From Flavobacterium sp. KS-LB2 (GTDB taxonomy: Bacteria > Bacteroidota > Bacteroidia > Flavobacteriales > Flavobacteriaceae): a DNA stretch of 64,000 nucleotides. The notes under the pieces were generated by a model. The model ran no database searches. It saw nothing but the letters and a program-made list of their open reading frames with translations, and was not told the DNA's origin. The DNA lies in contig NZ_CP145904.1 of the NCBI RefSeq assembly GCF_036895565.1, positions 2,232,001 to 2,296,000 of the forward strand, given 5' to 3'. Position 1 is the stretch's first letter; every line of letters begins with the position of its first letter. The position numbers were made by a program, and so were the translations under genes. This document shows, one piece after another, positions 26,451 to 35,964 of the stretch.

Positions 26451-27266
26451 ATGAATCCATTACAAACAATTATAGAACAAGCTTGGGAAAACCGTGCATT
26501 GTTGCAAGAAACTACAACAACTGATGCTATCAGAGAAGTTATCGAATTATTAGACACTGGAAAATTACGTGTGGCTGAACCAGTTGATGAGGGATGGCAA
26601 GTAAACGAATGGGTTAAAAAAGCGGTAGTGATGTATTTCCCTATTCAAAAAATGGAAACATTAGAATCTGGAATTTTCGAATACCATGACAAAATGTTAT
26701 TGAAAAGAGGCTATGCCGAAAAAGGAATTCGTGTAGTACCAAATGCGGTAGCACGTTATGGCGCCTATATTTCAAGTGGTGTAATTTTGATGCCTAGCTA
26801 TGTAAACATTGGTGCCTATGTAGACGAGGGAACAATGGTGGACACATGGGCAACCGTAGGAAGTTGTGCTCAAATTGGTAAAAACGTACATTTAAGCGGC
26901 GGTGTTGGTATTGGTGGTGTTCTAGAACCTTTGCAAGCAGCTCCGGTAATTATTGAAGACGGTGCTTTTATTGGTTCCCGTTGTATCGTAGTGGAAGGCG
27001 TTCACGTTGGGAAAGAAGCGGTTCTTGGTGCCAATGTTTGTTTGACTGCATCCACAAAAATAATTGATGTTACAGGTGAAACTCCAGTTGAAATGAAAGG
27101 TTATGTTCCTGCTCGTTCCGTTGTAATTCCAGGAAGCTATACTAAAAAATTCGCTGCAGGTGAATTCCAAGTGCCTTGCGCTTTAATCATTGGAACTCGT
27201 AAACCTTCAACAGATTTGAAAACGTCGTTGAATAATGCTTTACGCGAATATGATGTAGCGGTATAA
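26451..27266 (+). CDS. dapD: 2,3,4,5-tetrahydropyridine-2,6-dicarboxylate N-succinyltransferase
   Basis: 271 residues from MNPLQTIIEQAWENR. A start 45 bases further upstream is possible in frame but would begin inside the promoter. The N-terminal helical domain is followed by left-handed hexapeptide repeats (MPSYVNIGAYVDEGTMVD, WATVGSCAQIGKNVHLSGG), the GGVGIGGVLEP loop and the C-terminal substrate segment. It transfers succinyl from succinyl-CoA in the lysine and diaminopimelate pathway. Length and motifs match DapD closely. It stands alone, divergent from ruvX. Confidence 0.96.
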   Translation: MNPLQTIIEQAWENRALLQETTTTDAIREVIELLDTGKLRVAEPVDEGWQVNEWVKKAVVMYFPIQKMETLESGIFEYHDKMLLKRGYAEKGIRVVPNAVARYGAYISSGVILMPSYVNIGAYVDEGTMVDTWATVGSCAQIGKNVHLSGGVGIGGVLEPLQAAPVIIEDGAFIGSRCIVVEGVHVGKEAVLGANVCLTASTKIIDVTGETPVEMKGYVPARSVVIPGSYTKKFAAGEFQVPCALIIGTRKPSTDLKTSLNNALREYDVAV

Positions 27267-27352
27267 TAAGAATTTAAATTAGTAGCATTTTATTTTTTTG
27301 CCATAAATCAGATTCCCAAAAAACGAGGGAATATCTTAAACTAAGCTACCCT

Positions 27353-28330
27353 ATGAGTGAAAAAACTTCGACTTTTCAGCTTGATGCAGTTATTCCATGG
27401 GTTAATGGTAACGACAAAAAATGGCAAGAACAATTAAATAACTACTTAACCGTTAAAATAGATTTTACTAATAAGAAAGAAAGTGTTCGGTTTAATTCTA
27501 TAGGTGAGATCGATATTGCTATCAAATCCATTATAAAATACGCTCCTTTTTTTAAAAACATATACTTAATTACTGATGATCAACAACCTGAAGCTTTTGA
27601 ATCGCTAAAAGCTTTGGGTAAATCATCAGGAATTAATTTGGAATTAATTGATCATAAAGTGTTATTTAAAGGGTATGAGGAATTTTTACCGTGTTTCAAT
27701 TCCTGCTCTATAGAATCTTTACTTTTTAATATTCCAAAATTATCAGAACATTTCGTTCTTTTTAATGATGATTTCTTTATCATGAGAGATGCAAATGTTT
27801 CTGATTTTTTTACCAACGGAAAACCAATAATCAGAGGGAACTGGAAAACATTTAACGAGGACAGAATGTACAGAAAAATGTATCATAATCTACTCGCATC
27901 AATGGGGAAATATGTACCTAAAAAAGGCATTAGCTATAAAGAATTGCAACAAAATGGTGCGAAATTAGCTGGAACCGACAAATACATCAGAAGATTTCAC
28001 TCTCCATACCCTATAAGAAAATCGACTATAGCTGCTTTTTTTAAAAATTACGATGTAAAAAACAATATACAATATAGATTTCGAGATAAAAACCAATTTA
28101 TAATATGCTCATTATCCGATCATCTAGAAATTAAAAACAATACTTACGATTTTCAAAAGAATACTAAATTATCTTATTTTCGATCCTACAAAAACCACTT
28201 AGTGGTGATGCTTAAATTATTTTGGTTTGACATTAATAAAAACAAAGTATTCATGACATTTCAAAGTTTAGAAATGGCAGATAACAAAACACAATCTTAT
28301 ATTTTAAATTGGTTGCATAAAAAACTTTAA
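27353..28330 (+). CDS. Stealth-family sugar-phosphate transferase
   Basis: 325 residues with the conserved Stealth regions. CR1 is LDAVIPWVNGNDKKW (residues ~10-25), CR2 is FNSIGEIDIAIKSIIKYAPF through FVLFNDDFFIMRD, and CR3-like segments follow around the histidine of RRFHSPYPI. Stealth proteins transfer hexose-1-phosphate units to build phosphodiester-linked surface polysaccharides. There is no signal peptide or membrane helix. It is separated from the next surface-polysaccharide gene by 362 bases. Confidence 0.88.
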   Translation: MSEKTSTFQLDAVIPWVNGNDKKWQEQLNNYLTVKIDFTNKKESVRFNSIGEIDIAIKSIIKYAPFFKNIYLITDDQQPEAFESLKALGKSSGINLELIDHKVLFKGYEEFLPCFNSCSIESLLFNIPKLSEHFVLFNDDFFIMRDANVSDFFTNGKPIIRGNWKTFNEDRMYRKMYHNLLASMGKYVPKKGISYKELQQNGAKLAGTDKYIRRFHSPYPIRKSTIAAFFKNYDVKNNIQYRFRDKNQFIICSLSDHLEIKNNTYDFQKNTKLSYFRSYKNHLVVMLKLFWFDINKNKVFMTFQSLEMADNKTQSYILNWLHKKL

Positions 28331-28692
28331 GGATTAAATACCAAAACCGTAAGCAAACAAAAAAATTGTTTAAATCCTTAACTTGTTCTTCAAGTAAACA
28401 AATTGTACTACAAATTCAACAAAAATTTAAATACATTTTAGCAACTATAGAAAACGAGTGTTATAGATATTTAAAGAATATTTTTTACAAGCATTACTAT
28501 TAGTCAAAAAAAGCGTTAGTATTATTGGCTATTGCCATTTCCATAAGAGTATGTAAACTGATATTAAACCGAATAATAGCATTATAACATCAGACATTTT
28601 TGGTATTAAAAATTTAACAATTCTATAAAATTGTTTTTATCCTACATCATTTTCTTTACCTTTGAAAAATTACAATTATTTAAAAATAAATC
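28331..28692. other. 362-base intergenic stretch before the nucleotidyltransferase gene
   Basis: No coding frame of note. An imperfect inverted repeat starts at the Stealth stop codon (GGATTAAA at 28331 with TTTAAATCC about 35 bases on) and might weakly terminate. Near the right end a -7 box TACCTTTG (28657-28664) with TTG at 28631-28633 marks a likely promoter for the operon starting at 28693. The rest is very AT-rich with no recognised feature. Confidence 0.5.
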
Positions 28693-29373
28693 ATGAAGAT
28701 CATTATTCTTGCTGCTGGTATGGGCTCTAGACTTGGAAACCCATTTCCAAAACCGCTAACCCCTTTGAAAAACGGAAAAAGCATTATGGAAACCCAACTT
28801 GAAAATATAACTTCAAAATACAATATTGACAATATCAATGTGGTTGTAGGGTTTAAAAAAGACCTCATTATGGAGCGTTTTCCTGAATTAACCTACATCT
28901 ACAATCCGTTTTTTGACAGAACCAATACCTCAAAAAGCCTACTAAAAGCATTAAAGAAAAACATTGACAAATCGGTTTTATGGATGAATGGAGATGTTGT
29001 TTTTGACAAATTACTCTTAAACATACTAAAACCATACATTAAGTCAAATCAATCTTTTGTTGCTGTAAACACTAGTAAAGTTGCTGATGAAGAAGTAAAA
29101 TATACCTTAAAAGACGACTACATCGACCAACTTTCTAAAACGGTAGAAAATGGTCTTGGAGAAGCCGTAGGAATCAATTTTATCTCATCAAATGATATAA
29201 AAAGCTTCATCAACAGACTTGAAGAATGTGATGACAATGATTATTTTGAAAGAGGATTAGAACTAGCAATTGAAAAGGACAATCTTAAAATTAAAGCTGT
29301 AGATATTTCAGCCTATAATTGTATGGAAATTGACTTTATAGAAGATTTAGAAAATGTCAATAATATGTTGTAA
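28693..29373 (+). CDS. Sugar-phosphate/choline-phosphate nucleotidyltransferase-like protein
   Basis: 226 residues of the NTP-transferase fold. It opens IIILAAGMGSRLGNPFPKPL, the nucleotide-binding GxGxRL...PKPL loop, and has LWMNGDVVFDK with the metal-binding aspartate. The length and lack of C-terminal repeats fit LicC-like cytidylyltransferases more than glucose-1-phosphate enzymes. It should activate a phosphorylated sugar or alcohol as an NDP or CDP derivative. The neighbour 2 bases downstream resembles CDP-glycerol transferases, so a CDP-activated donor is plausible. Confidence 0.82.
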   Translation: MKIIILAAGMGSRLGNPFPKPLTPLKNGKSIMETQLENITSKYNIDNINVVVGFKKDLIMERFPELTYIYNPFFDRTNTSKSLLKALKKNIDKSVLWMNGDVVFDKLLLNILKPYIKSNQSFVAVNTSKVADEEVKYTLKDDYIDQLSKTVENGLGEAVGINFISSNDIKSFINRLEECDDNDYFERGLELAIEKDNLKIKAVDISAYNCMEIDFIEDLENVNNML

Positions 29374-29375
29374 AC

Positions 29376-30410
29376 ATGAAGTGTATTCTTTTTTGTCAAA
29401 ATAATTATGCTTTTGGAATTCTTGAACCTATAAAAACCTATTGTGAAAATAATGGTCATGAGTATATTTGGTATATTAATGACAAAATAATTCATGATTT
29501 TCCGTTTAAAGAGGAGAAACACACTTCGTCTATTACTGAATTAAAAAACTTTGAAAGTGATGTACTATTTGTACCAGGCAACGAAGTTCCTTATTATTTA
29601 AGAGGACTGAAAGTTCAAATATTTCATGGATTAGCTGGTGAGAAAAAAGGACATTTTAGAATTCGTCATTATTTTGACTTATACTTAACTCAAGGACCTT
29701 ACTTCACAGAACGATTTAAGAAATTAAAATCGATTCATAAAGACTTTGATATTATTGAAACTGGCTGGCCCAAATTAGATATTTACGGGACAGACAAATC
29801 AGCTTTTGAACAAGAAAAAAAAGAATTACTAGAAAAGCATAACGCAAAAAAAATCCTGCTTTACGCTCCTACATTTTCTCCTAAACTGACTTCCGCGCCA
29901 TTTTTAAAGGAGCAAATAAAGGCGTTATCAGAGCATAAAGACTATTTGATTTTATTAAAGTTTCATCCTTTAATGGACGAATCGTGGATTCAAATCTATA
30001 CCGATTTAGCCCGTGAAATTACTAATATAATTTTTGAAACAGAAAAAAATATTATCAAATTTTTATTAATTTCTGATCTACTCATTAGCGATACATCTTC
30101 TGTAATCTATGAATTTTTATTGCTCGACAAGCCTGTTATAACATTCAATAACATATCAGAACAAATACTTTGGCAAAATAGTTCCCACTATGATGAACTC
30201 TTATCATTAGTGGAGAAAAACCTTAATGAAGATCCATATTCAAAAGAGCGCAAATTTATTTTTGAAAATTACCATCCTTATAATGATGGACAATCAGCAA
30301 AAAGAATGGTAGAGGCAGTTGCCGATTATATCCAAAAAAATGGAGTACCCGAAAAACGCAAAATTTCAATATTAAGAAGATTTAAAATCAACTCCATTTT
30401 CAAAAAATAG
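29376..30410 (+). CDS. CDP-glycerol glycerophosphotransferase-family protein
   Basis: 344 residues of GT-B-like organisation. Motifs of the TagB/TagF family are FHGLAGEKKGHF, TGWPKLD, LYAPTFSPKL, LKFHPL and SDTSSVIYEFLLLDKPVI. The family transfers glycerol-phosphate or similar units from a CDP donor to a growing surface polymer. There is no membrane segment, so it acts on the cytoplasmic face. It follows the nucleotidyltransferase by 2 bases and precedes a glycosyltransferase by 33, forming an operon that would make and attach a phosphoalcohol decoration. Confidence 0.88.
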   Translation: MKCILFCQNNYAFGILEPIKTYCENNGHEYIWYINDKIIHDFPFKEEKHTSSITELKNFESDVLFVPGNEVPYYLRGLKVQIFHGLAGEKKGHFRIRHYFDLYLTQGPYFTERFKKLKSIHKDFDIIETGWPKLDIYGTDKSAFEQEKKELLEKHNAKKILLYAPTFSPKLTSAPFLKEQIKALSEHKDYLILLKFHPLMDESWIQIYTDLAREITNIIFETEKNIIKFLLISDLLISDTSSVIYEFLLLDKPVITFNNISEQILWQNSSHYDELLSLVEKNLNEDPYSKERKFIFENYHPYNDGQSAKRMVEAVADYIQKNGVPEKRKISILRRFKINSIFKK

Positions 30411-30443
30411 AGCTATACTAATAGAAAAACGGTCTAAAAGAAC

Positions 30444-31193
30444 ATGCCATTAAGCGCCTTGATTATAACGAAGAACGAAGAACATAATATTGCATCCGTT
30501 ATAGAAAATTTGAATATTGCAGATGAAATTATCGTCGTGGATTCTTTTAGCACAGACAAGACCATAGCCATTGCGTCTAGTTACAATAATGTGAAGATCG
30601 TCCAACATCATTTTGAAAATTATGCCACACAACGCAACTATGCCGTTAGATTAGCTAAGAATTCTTGGATTCTTTTTTTAGATGCTGACGAAAGGTTAAC
30701 TCCAGAACTAAAAGAGGAAATACTGAAAACAATTCAATCAAAAGAGGCGTTTTCAGCCTATTATTTCTACAGAACTTTTATGTTTAAAAACACAAGAATA
30801 CGATTTTGCGGTTCCCAAACAGATAAAATTTTCAGGCTTTTCAAGAAAGAAAATGCCCATTATAATTTAGAAAAAATTGTTCATGAAAAATTAATTGTAA
30901 CAGGAAAAACTGGCACGTTAAAGAATAAACTAATCCATTATTCCTATAGAAATTATTCTGATTACAAGCAAAAAATGATTTTTTACGGAAAACTAAAGGC
31001 TAAAGAAGCATTCAAAAATGGAATCAAGCCTACTTTTTTTCATTTTTACATTCGCCCTATGTACCTATTCCTAAATAAATACCTCTTTAGATTGGGTTTT
31101 TTAGATGGTAAAAATGGAATTATTATTTGTTATTTGAAAGCCTTCAGTGTGTACACTCGCTTTCAGGAATTAAAAAAAATGAATTCAAATTAA
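30444..31193 (+). CDS. Glycosyltransferase family 2, WaaE-like
   Basis: 249 residues. The start LSALIITKNEEHNIASVIENL and DEIIVVDSFSTDKT form the GT2 nucleotide-binding part, and LFLDADERLTPEL holds the DxD-type metal site. HYSYRNYSDYKQKM further on is typical of the WaaE/KdtX group that adds sugars to the LPS core. Its stop codon overlaps that of the convergent LPS kinase-like gene by 4 bases. Acceptor and donor are unknown. Confidence 0.88.
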   Translation: MPLSALIITKNEEHNIASVIENLNIADEIIVVDSFSTDKTIAIASSYNNVKIVQHHFENYATQRNYAVRLAKNSWILFLDADERLTPELKEEILKTIQSKEAFSAYYFYRTFMFKNTRIRFCGSQTDKIFRLFKKENAHYNLEKIVHEKLIVTGKTGTLKNKLIHYSYRNYSDYKQKMIFYGKLKAKEAFKNGIKPTFFHFYIRPMYLFLNKYLFRLGFLDGKNGIIICYLKAFSVYTRFQELKKMNSN

Positions 31194-31954
31194 GATTTCC
31201 AAAACTTGAGCTTCTTTTTCAATCTCTTTTTGCGGGCAAATTTATAGTGAAACTCATTAGTAGCTTGCCACATTTTTTCAAAAATTAAACTACTGGACTC
31301 TGAATAATATTTAGAATATTCATCACTCATTATCGCAATCATTTCTTTCTTTGGTGTAAGCCTGCTTAAATTTTTCATTCGTTGATCAAAATCCATAGAT
31401 TTATGAAAATTCATTCTATTTAAATCTACCAAAAAGAAATCATATTGATTTTCATTGCCTTTTTTAATCAATGTATTTCCTGGGGAATGGTCTAAAAACT
31501 CAATGCCTTTTTGATGTAAATCGAATGAAAACTTAGAAAACTGACGCAAAATATTTTCAAAATCAGGATAATTGGGGTCATTTACCAATTCTCTAAAAGT
31601 CAAATCCGCTTGAAGGTGTTCGCTGCAATAATAACTATCCATCAAACCTAGCCAATCATAATTTTCAAAATACGCTATGGGTTGTGGAGTCCCAATTTCA
31701 TTTTCGAGCAATTTATTTGCATACTCATAAGAACGTCTGGCTTTAGATTTTCTAAAATATTTATAGGCTATTTTATTAATTAAATGTGGTTTTTTGAATG
31801 ATTTAATATTCATCATTTTACCTTCTAATTCAAATAACTTTATAGTATTGCGCTTACCATCTCCAAAAAGAGTTCCTTTTTGATAAAAACTACTAACATC
31901 ATTACTAATTTCTTTTTCAAACGTTTTAAAAGATGGATTCAAAATATATTTCAT
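31190..31954 (-). CDS. Lipopolysaccharide kinase-like (InaA/Kdo kinase family) protein
   Basis: 254 residues with a protein-kinase-like fold. FLDHSPGNTLI (Asp155, Asn160) is the catalytic loop and FFLVDLNRM (Asp177) is the metal-binding DFG equivalent. A lysine near residue 51 in NIKSFKKP may be the ATP-binding one. Relatives phosphorylate Kdo or heptose in LPS inner core, so it should act at the inner face of the inner membrane. It converges on the glycosyltransferase gene and belongs to the surface polysaccharide block. Confidence 0.85.
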   Translation of the reverse strand: MKYILNPSFKTFEKEISNDVSSFYQKGTLFGDGKRNTIKLFELEGKMMNIKSFKKPHLINKIAYKYFRKSKARRSYEYANKLLENEIGTPQPIAYFENYDWLGLMDSYYCSEHLQADLTFRELVNDPNYPDFENILRQFSKFSFDLHQKGIEFLDHSPGNTLIKKGNENQYDFFLVDLNRMNFHKSMDFDQRMKNLSRLTPKKEMIAIMSDEYSKYYSESSSLIFEKMWQATNEFHYKFARKKRLKKKLKFWKS

Positions 31955-32193
31955 AAAGACTCGAATTAAACTACTACAAAAGTAAGTATTGCGGTTCAGA
32001 CTTCAAATTTTAAAAGTGATTTACTCAAAACGATTGTTTACATGACAAAAACTATTTTCTTTATATCATATCCAAAATTCAAAAAAGTAAACCTTTAAAT
32101 ATATTTGGATTACAAACCACAAATGAAGTATTTTTACACTCTGGAAATTACATTAGTTTTAGGAAATTAAAACTTATCCACAAAAATAAAAAT

Positions 32194-32763
32194 ATGGAAA
32201 ACATCAACGAAGAAGTACACAAAGCCTACGAAATCATAAAAGAAGGCGGAATCATTCTCTATCCTACTGACACTGTTTGGGGAATTGGTTGTGACGCCAC
32301 AAATGCTGAGGCTGTTGCCAAAATATACAAACTCAAACAAAGAGCCGAAACCCAAAGTATGATTGTTTTGATGAATGGCGAAAAAATGATGTATAATGTT
32401 TTCAAAGACATTCCTGAAGTAGCATGGCAAATTATCGACTTGTCTGAAAATCCAACCACTCTAATTTTAGATAATCCTAGAAATGTAGCACCAAATATTA
32501 TATCAGCAGATAAATCTCTTGGAATTCGTATTGTAAAAGAACCGTTTTGCTTTAAACTAATGGAAAAGATGAAAAAACCATTGGTTTCAACCTCGGCAAA
32601 CATCTCTGGACAGCCAACTCCTATTGCCTTCAAAGATATTAATCCCGAAATTATAAAAGGTGTAGACTATGTTGTAAATTTACATCGCGAAAAAATTGGA
32701 GGAAAACCTTCAACAATAATAAAATTAACGAATGATTCTCAGGTGAAAGTGATTCGAAAGTAA
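32194..32763 (+). CDS. tsaC: L-threonylcarbamoyladenylate synthase
   Basis: 189 residues of the Sua5/YciO/YrdC family. GGIILYPTDTVWGIGCDA and LKQRAETQSMIVLM form the substrate site, and PLVSTSANISGQPTP is the conserved C-terminal part. It makes threonylcarbamoyl-AMP from threonine, bicarbonate and ATP for the t6A modification of ANN-decoding tRNAs. It lacks the extra Sua5 domain, so the short TsaC form. The tRNA theme continues with cca, from which it is now separated by the inverted-repeat element at 32770-33200. Confidence 0.94.
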   Translation: MENINEEVHKAYEIIKEGGIILYPTDTVWGIGCDATNAEAVAKIYKLKQRAETQSMIVLMNGEKMMYNVFKDIPEVAWQIIDLSENPTTLILDNPRNVAPNIISADKSLGIRIVKEPFCFKLMEKMKKPLVSTSANISGQPTPIAFKDINPEIIKGVDYVVNLHREKIGGKPSTIIKLTNDSQVKVIRK

Positions 32764-32769
32764 AATTTT

Positions 32770-33200
32770 ACCGCAAATTCGCAAATTTTTTTTAGTCTAC
32801 ATGGAAGAATACATTTATAAAGATGAAAATTACACAATAGTAGGCATTCTGTTTGAAGTGCATAAAAATCTCGGAAAAGGTTTTTCTGAAATAGTGTATA
32901 AAGATGCTATTGAATATGAATTTCAGCAACAAATTATTCCATACCAAAGAGAAAAAGAGTTTTCTGTTTATTACAAAGACACTATTTTAAAACATAAATT
33001 TTATGCAGATTTTGTGGTTTACGATAAAAATATTCTCGAAATAAAAACCGTTGATTGTTTCAACAACAATCATTATAACCAATGTTTAAACTATTTAAAA
33101 GTCTCTAAAAGTAAACTTGCAATACTTGCCAATTTTAACTTAACATCATTAGAATACAAACGCATCATAGATTCAAAAAAATAATTTGCGAATTTGCGGT
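32770..33200. mobile_element. Inverted-repeat-bounded unit carrying a GxxExxY gene
   Basis: Perfect 18-base inverted repeats, ACCGCAAATTCGCAAATT at 32770-32787 and its exact reverse complement at 33183-33200, frame one gene with almost nothing else inside. The left arm lies 6 bases after the tsaC stop, and the right arm ends 10 bases before the cca start. I see no clear target-site duplication and no transposase. It looks like a non-autonomous insertion cassette, but the arms could also be a structure belonging to the gene. Confidence 0.6.
32801..33184 (+). CDS. GxxExxY protein
   Basis: 127 residues with the defining motif [13 protein letters not shown] (G-F-S-E-I-V-Y) and a PD-(D/E)xK nuclease-like core: [21 protein letters not shown], with Asp, Glu and Lys in the usual order. 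The family is common in Bacteroidota, often as an isolated gene or within rRNA intervening sequences; its function is unproven. The start codon is 13 bases inside the left inverted repeat and the stop codon overlaps the right one by two bases. The tight fit suggests gene and repeats move or evolve as one unit. Confidence 0.88.
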   Translation: MEEYIYKDENYTIVGILFEVHKNLGKGFSEIVYKDAIEYEFQQQIIPYQREKEFSVYYKDTILKHKFYADFVVYDKNILEIKTVDCFNNNHYNQCLNYLKVSKSKLAILANFNLTSLEYKRIIDSKK

Positions 33201-33210
33201 CATCAAAAAT

Positions 33211-34632
33211 ATGAATTACAAATCAGCCTTAAATAATAAGATATTCGAAGTCATTTCTCAAGCTTCCCAAGAACTTAACGTTGAAAGTTACGTGATTGGA
33301 GGTTTCGTGCGAGATTTGCTTTTGAAAAGAGACTTCAAAAAAGACATTGATATTGTTGCCGTGGGCAGCGGAATCGAATTGGCTTTGCACGTTTCAAAAC
33401 TACTTCCTAACAAACCAAAAGTTCAAGTTTTCAAAACCTATGGAACAGCGATGTTGCGTTTTGAAGATACTGAAATTGAGTTTGTAGGTGCTAGAAAAGA
33501 ATCGTATCATTTTGAAAGTCGGAATCCAGTAGTAGAAAACGGGACGCTTGAAGACGACCAAAATCGCCGTGATTTTACGATAAATGCATTGGCTTTATCT
33601 TTAAATAAAGAAAATTTTGGAGCGCTTTCAGACCCTTTTAATGGCTTAGCCGATTTAAAAAATAAAATAATAAAAACACCGTTGGATCCAGATCTGACTT
33701 TTTCTGATGATCCGTTGCGCATGTTGCGAGGCATTCGTTTTGCGAATCAATTAGGGTTTGAAATCGAAGAAAATTCGTTGAATTCTATAACCAAAAACGC
33801 AGAACGAATCAAAATTATTTCTGGAGAGCGCATTGTGGATGAACTGAACAAAATCCTTTCTACCGATAAACCTTCAGTAGGATTTTTGCTTTTGTTCAAA
33901 ACAGGCCTTTTGGATATTATTTTACCAGAATTGACCGCTTTGAATCAAGTTGAAGAAATTGAAGGACACACACATAAAAACAATTTTTATCACACGCTTG
34001 AAGTTGTTGACAATATTTGCCCACATACTGATGATGTTTGGTTGCGCTGGTCTGCATTATTGCACGACATTGGAAAAGCACCCACAAAACGTTTTAATAA
34101 AAAACAAGGCTGGACTTTTCACGGACATGAATTTCTGGGTGGAAAAATGGCAAAAAAAATATTTGAACGCTTACACATGCCATTGAATCACAAAATGAAA
34201 TTTGTGCAAAAAATGGTCATGATGAGTTCGCGCCCGATAGTTTTATCGCAAGATACCGTTACAGATTCTGCTGTACGTCGTTTGGTTTTTGACGCTGGTG
34301 AAGATGTTGAAAATTTAATGACACTTTGTGAGGCTGATATTACAACCAAAAACCCTAATAAATTCAAAAAATACCACAATAACTTTATAATTGTTCGAAA
34401 GAAAATTGTAGAAGTAGAAGAACGCGATCAAGTACGTAATTTTCAACCGCCAATATCAGGTGAAGAGATTATGGAAAAATTCAATTTAAAGCCTTCAAAA
34501 GAAATAGGAATGCTAAAAGAAGCCATAAAAGAAGCTATTCTGGAAGGAGAAATTCCAAATGAATATGAAGCAGCCTATGAATTCATGCTAAAAAGAGCAG
34601 CGAAAATTGGATTAAAGATTAACGCTTGTTGA
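33211..34632 (+). CDS. cca: CCA tRNA nucleotidyltransferase with HD domain
   Basis: 473 residues. The head domain has [12 protein letters not shown] and [10 protein letters not shown] with the catalytic aspartates, then [11 protein letters not shown] and the neck region [20 protein letters not shown]-terminal HD domain ([13 protein letters not shown]) adds a predicted phosphohydrolase. It adds or repairs the CCA end of tRNAs. Length fits the HD-containing bacterial form. Probably transcribed with tsaC before the insertion between them, and possibly still so. Confidence 0.95.
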   Translation: MNYKSALNNKIFEVISQASQELNVESYVIGGFVRDLLLKRDFKKDIDIVAVGSGIELALHVSKLLPNKPKVQVFKTYGTAMLRFEDTEIEFVGARKESYHFESRNPVVENGTLEDDQNRRDFTINALALSLNKENFGALSDPFNGLADLKNKIIKTPLDPDLTFSDDPLRMLRGIRFANQLGFEIEENSLNSITKNAERIKIISGERIVDELNKILSTDKPSVGFLLLFKTGLLDIILPELTALNQVEEIEGHTHKNNFYHTLEVVDNICPHTDDVWLRWSALLHDIGKAPTKRFNKKQGWTFHGHEFLGGKMAKKIFERLHMPLNHKMKFVQKMVMMSSRPIVLSQDTVTDSAVRRLVFDAGEDVENLMTLCEADITTKNPNKFKKYHNNFIIVRKKIVEVEERDQVRNFQPPISGEEIMEKFNLKPSKEIGMLKEAIKEAILEGEIPNEYEAAYEFMLKRAAKIGLKINAC

Positions 34633-34683
34633 ATTAACAATTAATTACATTTCAAATATCTTTGCATAAATTAATTTCAAATA

Positions 34684-35706
34684 ATGAAAAAAGAGAATAA
34701 TTACGTTATCATTTGGTTGTTATCAGGATGCTTATTATTGTTTATGATGGTTGTAGTGGGAGGAATTACCCGATTGACCAATTCTGGTTTATCAATGACC
34801 GATTGGCATTTAGTAACCGATACTTTTCCGCCTTTAACTGAAGAAAAATGGTCTCACGCTTTTGAAGAGTATAAAAAATTTCCAGAATATCAAAAAATCA
34901 ACATACACAACGATTTTACACTCAGTGACTATAAATTTATTTATTTCTGGGAATGGTTTCACCGTTTTATAGGAAGAATAATTGGGTTAGCATTTATTGT
35001 ACCATTCATCTATTTCTTATTCAAGAAACGTCTTTCTAGCGGAACCATCAAAAAATGTGTTGTTTTACTTTTAATGGGTGGTTTCCAAGGATTTTTAGGC
35101 TGGTTTATGGTACGAAGCGGATTAATTGACAATCCAGATGTAAGTCATTTTAGATTGGCATTACACCTGACATTCGCCTTTATAACCTTTGCCTATACGC
35201 TGTGGGTAGCTTTGGACTTAATCTATCCAAACAAAGTAGCTGTCATACTACCCTTGCGGAAATTAGCACGTATTTCGTTAGTATTTTTACTATTACAAAT
35301 AATCTACGGTGGGTTTGTTGCCGGATTAAATGCAGGTTTAATTCACAATCACTGGCCATTAATGAGCGACGGACAATTCATTCACGACAGTGTGTTTATT
35401 GAAAAAAGCACTTTGTTCTTGAATCTCGTTGAAGGAAAAAGTGGCGTTCAGTTTGTACATCGAACTATGGCATATGTTGTTGTAGGATTAATTCTTGCGC
35501 TCTATTTCAGTAGTAAAAAATACGCACTTTCTTTGTTGCAGAAAAAAGGAATCAATATCCTAGTATTAATTGTATTTTTACAATTCACATTAGGTGTTTT
35601 CACATTACTTTACCATGTTCCACTTTGGCTGGGATTAGTACACCAAGTAATGGCTTTCTTTTTATTGACAGCAATGACATTTACTTTACATCGATTATCA
35701 AAATAA
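34684..35706 (+). CDS. ctaA: Heme A synthase, COX15/CtaA family
   Basis: 340 residues with about eight membrane helices in two similar halves. Hallmarks are VVGGITRLTNSGLSMTDWH, EYQKINI, FIYFWEWFHRFIGR with haem-ligand histidine, and the second-half histidines QFVHRTMAYVVVG and LVHQVMAFF. It converts haem O to haem A for aa3-type oxidases, so the organism probably has such an oxidase besides cbb3. A -7 box TATCTTTG (34657-34664) precedes it. Confidence 0.95.
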   Translation: MKKENNYVIIWLLSGCLLLFMMVVVGGITRLTNSGLSMTDWHLVTDTFPPLTEEKWSHAFEEYKKFPEYQKINIHNDFTLSDYKFIYFWEWFHRFIGRIIGLAFIVPFIYFLFKKRLSSGTIKKCVVLLLMGGFQGFLGWFMVRSGLIDNPDVSHFRLALHLTFAFITFAYTLWVALDLIYPNKVAVILPLRKLARISLVFLLLQIIYGGFVAGLNAGLIHNHWPLMSDGQFIHDSVFIEKSTLFLNLVEGKSGVQFVHRTMAYVVVGLILALYFSSKKYALSLLQKKGINILVLIVFLQFTLGVFTLLYHVPLWLGLVHQVMAFFLLTAMTFTLHRLSK

Positions 35707-35711
35707 ACCAC

Positions 35712-35753
35712 GGACTGAAAGTCCATAAATTTGGTTAGCAGACTGAAATCTGC
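35712..35753. repeat. Two small tandem hairpins after ctaA
   Basis: GGACT-GAA-AGTCC (35712-35724) and GCAGA-CTGAAA-TCTGC (35738-35753) share the core GACTGAAA. They start just after the ctaA stop and lack strong T runs, so they are probably RNA structure or decayed repeats and not classic terminators. Confidence 0.45.
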
Positions 35754-35775
35754 AAGTTTGAATTACGATTTTTTT

Positions 35776-35832
35776 ACTGCAGATTTGCAAATTTTAAACT
35801 ATTACAATTGGAATAATTTGCGAATCTGTAGT
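35776..35832. repeat. Empty relative of the GxxExxY inverted-repeat unit
   Basis: The arms ACTGCAGATTTGCAAATT (35776-35793) and AATTTGCGAATCTGTAGT (35815-35832) are imperfect inverted repeats of each other. Each matches the 18-base arms at 32770/33183 at 15 of 18 positions. Only 21 bases separate them, so no gene is carried. GATTTTTTT on both outer sides could be a target duplication but is low-complexity. Confidence 0.5.
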
Positions 35833-35964
35833 TTGATTTTTTTTTAGAAGTTAAAGCGAGATGTGTACTGAAAATGCATAGTTTTAAACGATATTTGAAA
35901 TCAATAAAACACAACAATTATTACACCTGACTATATTGTCACATTTCTTTGTTCATCAACATAA

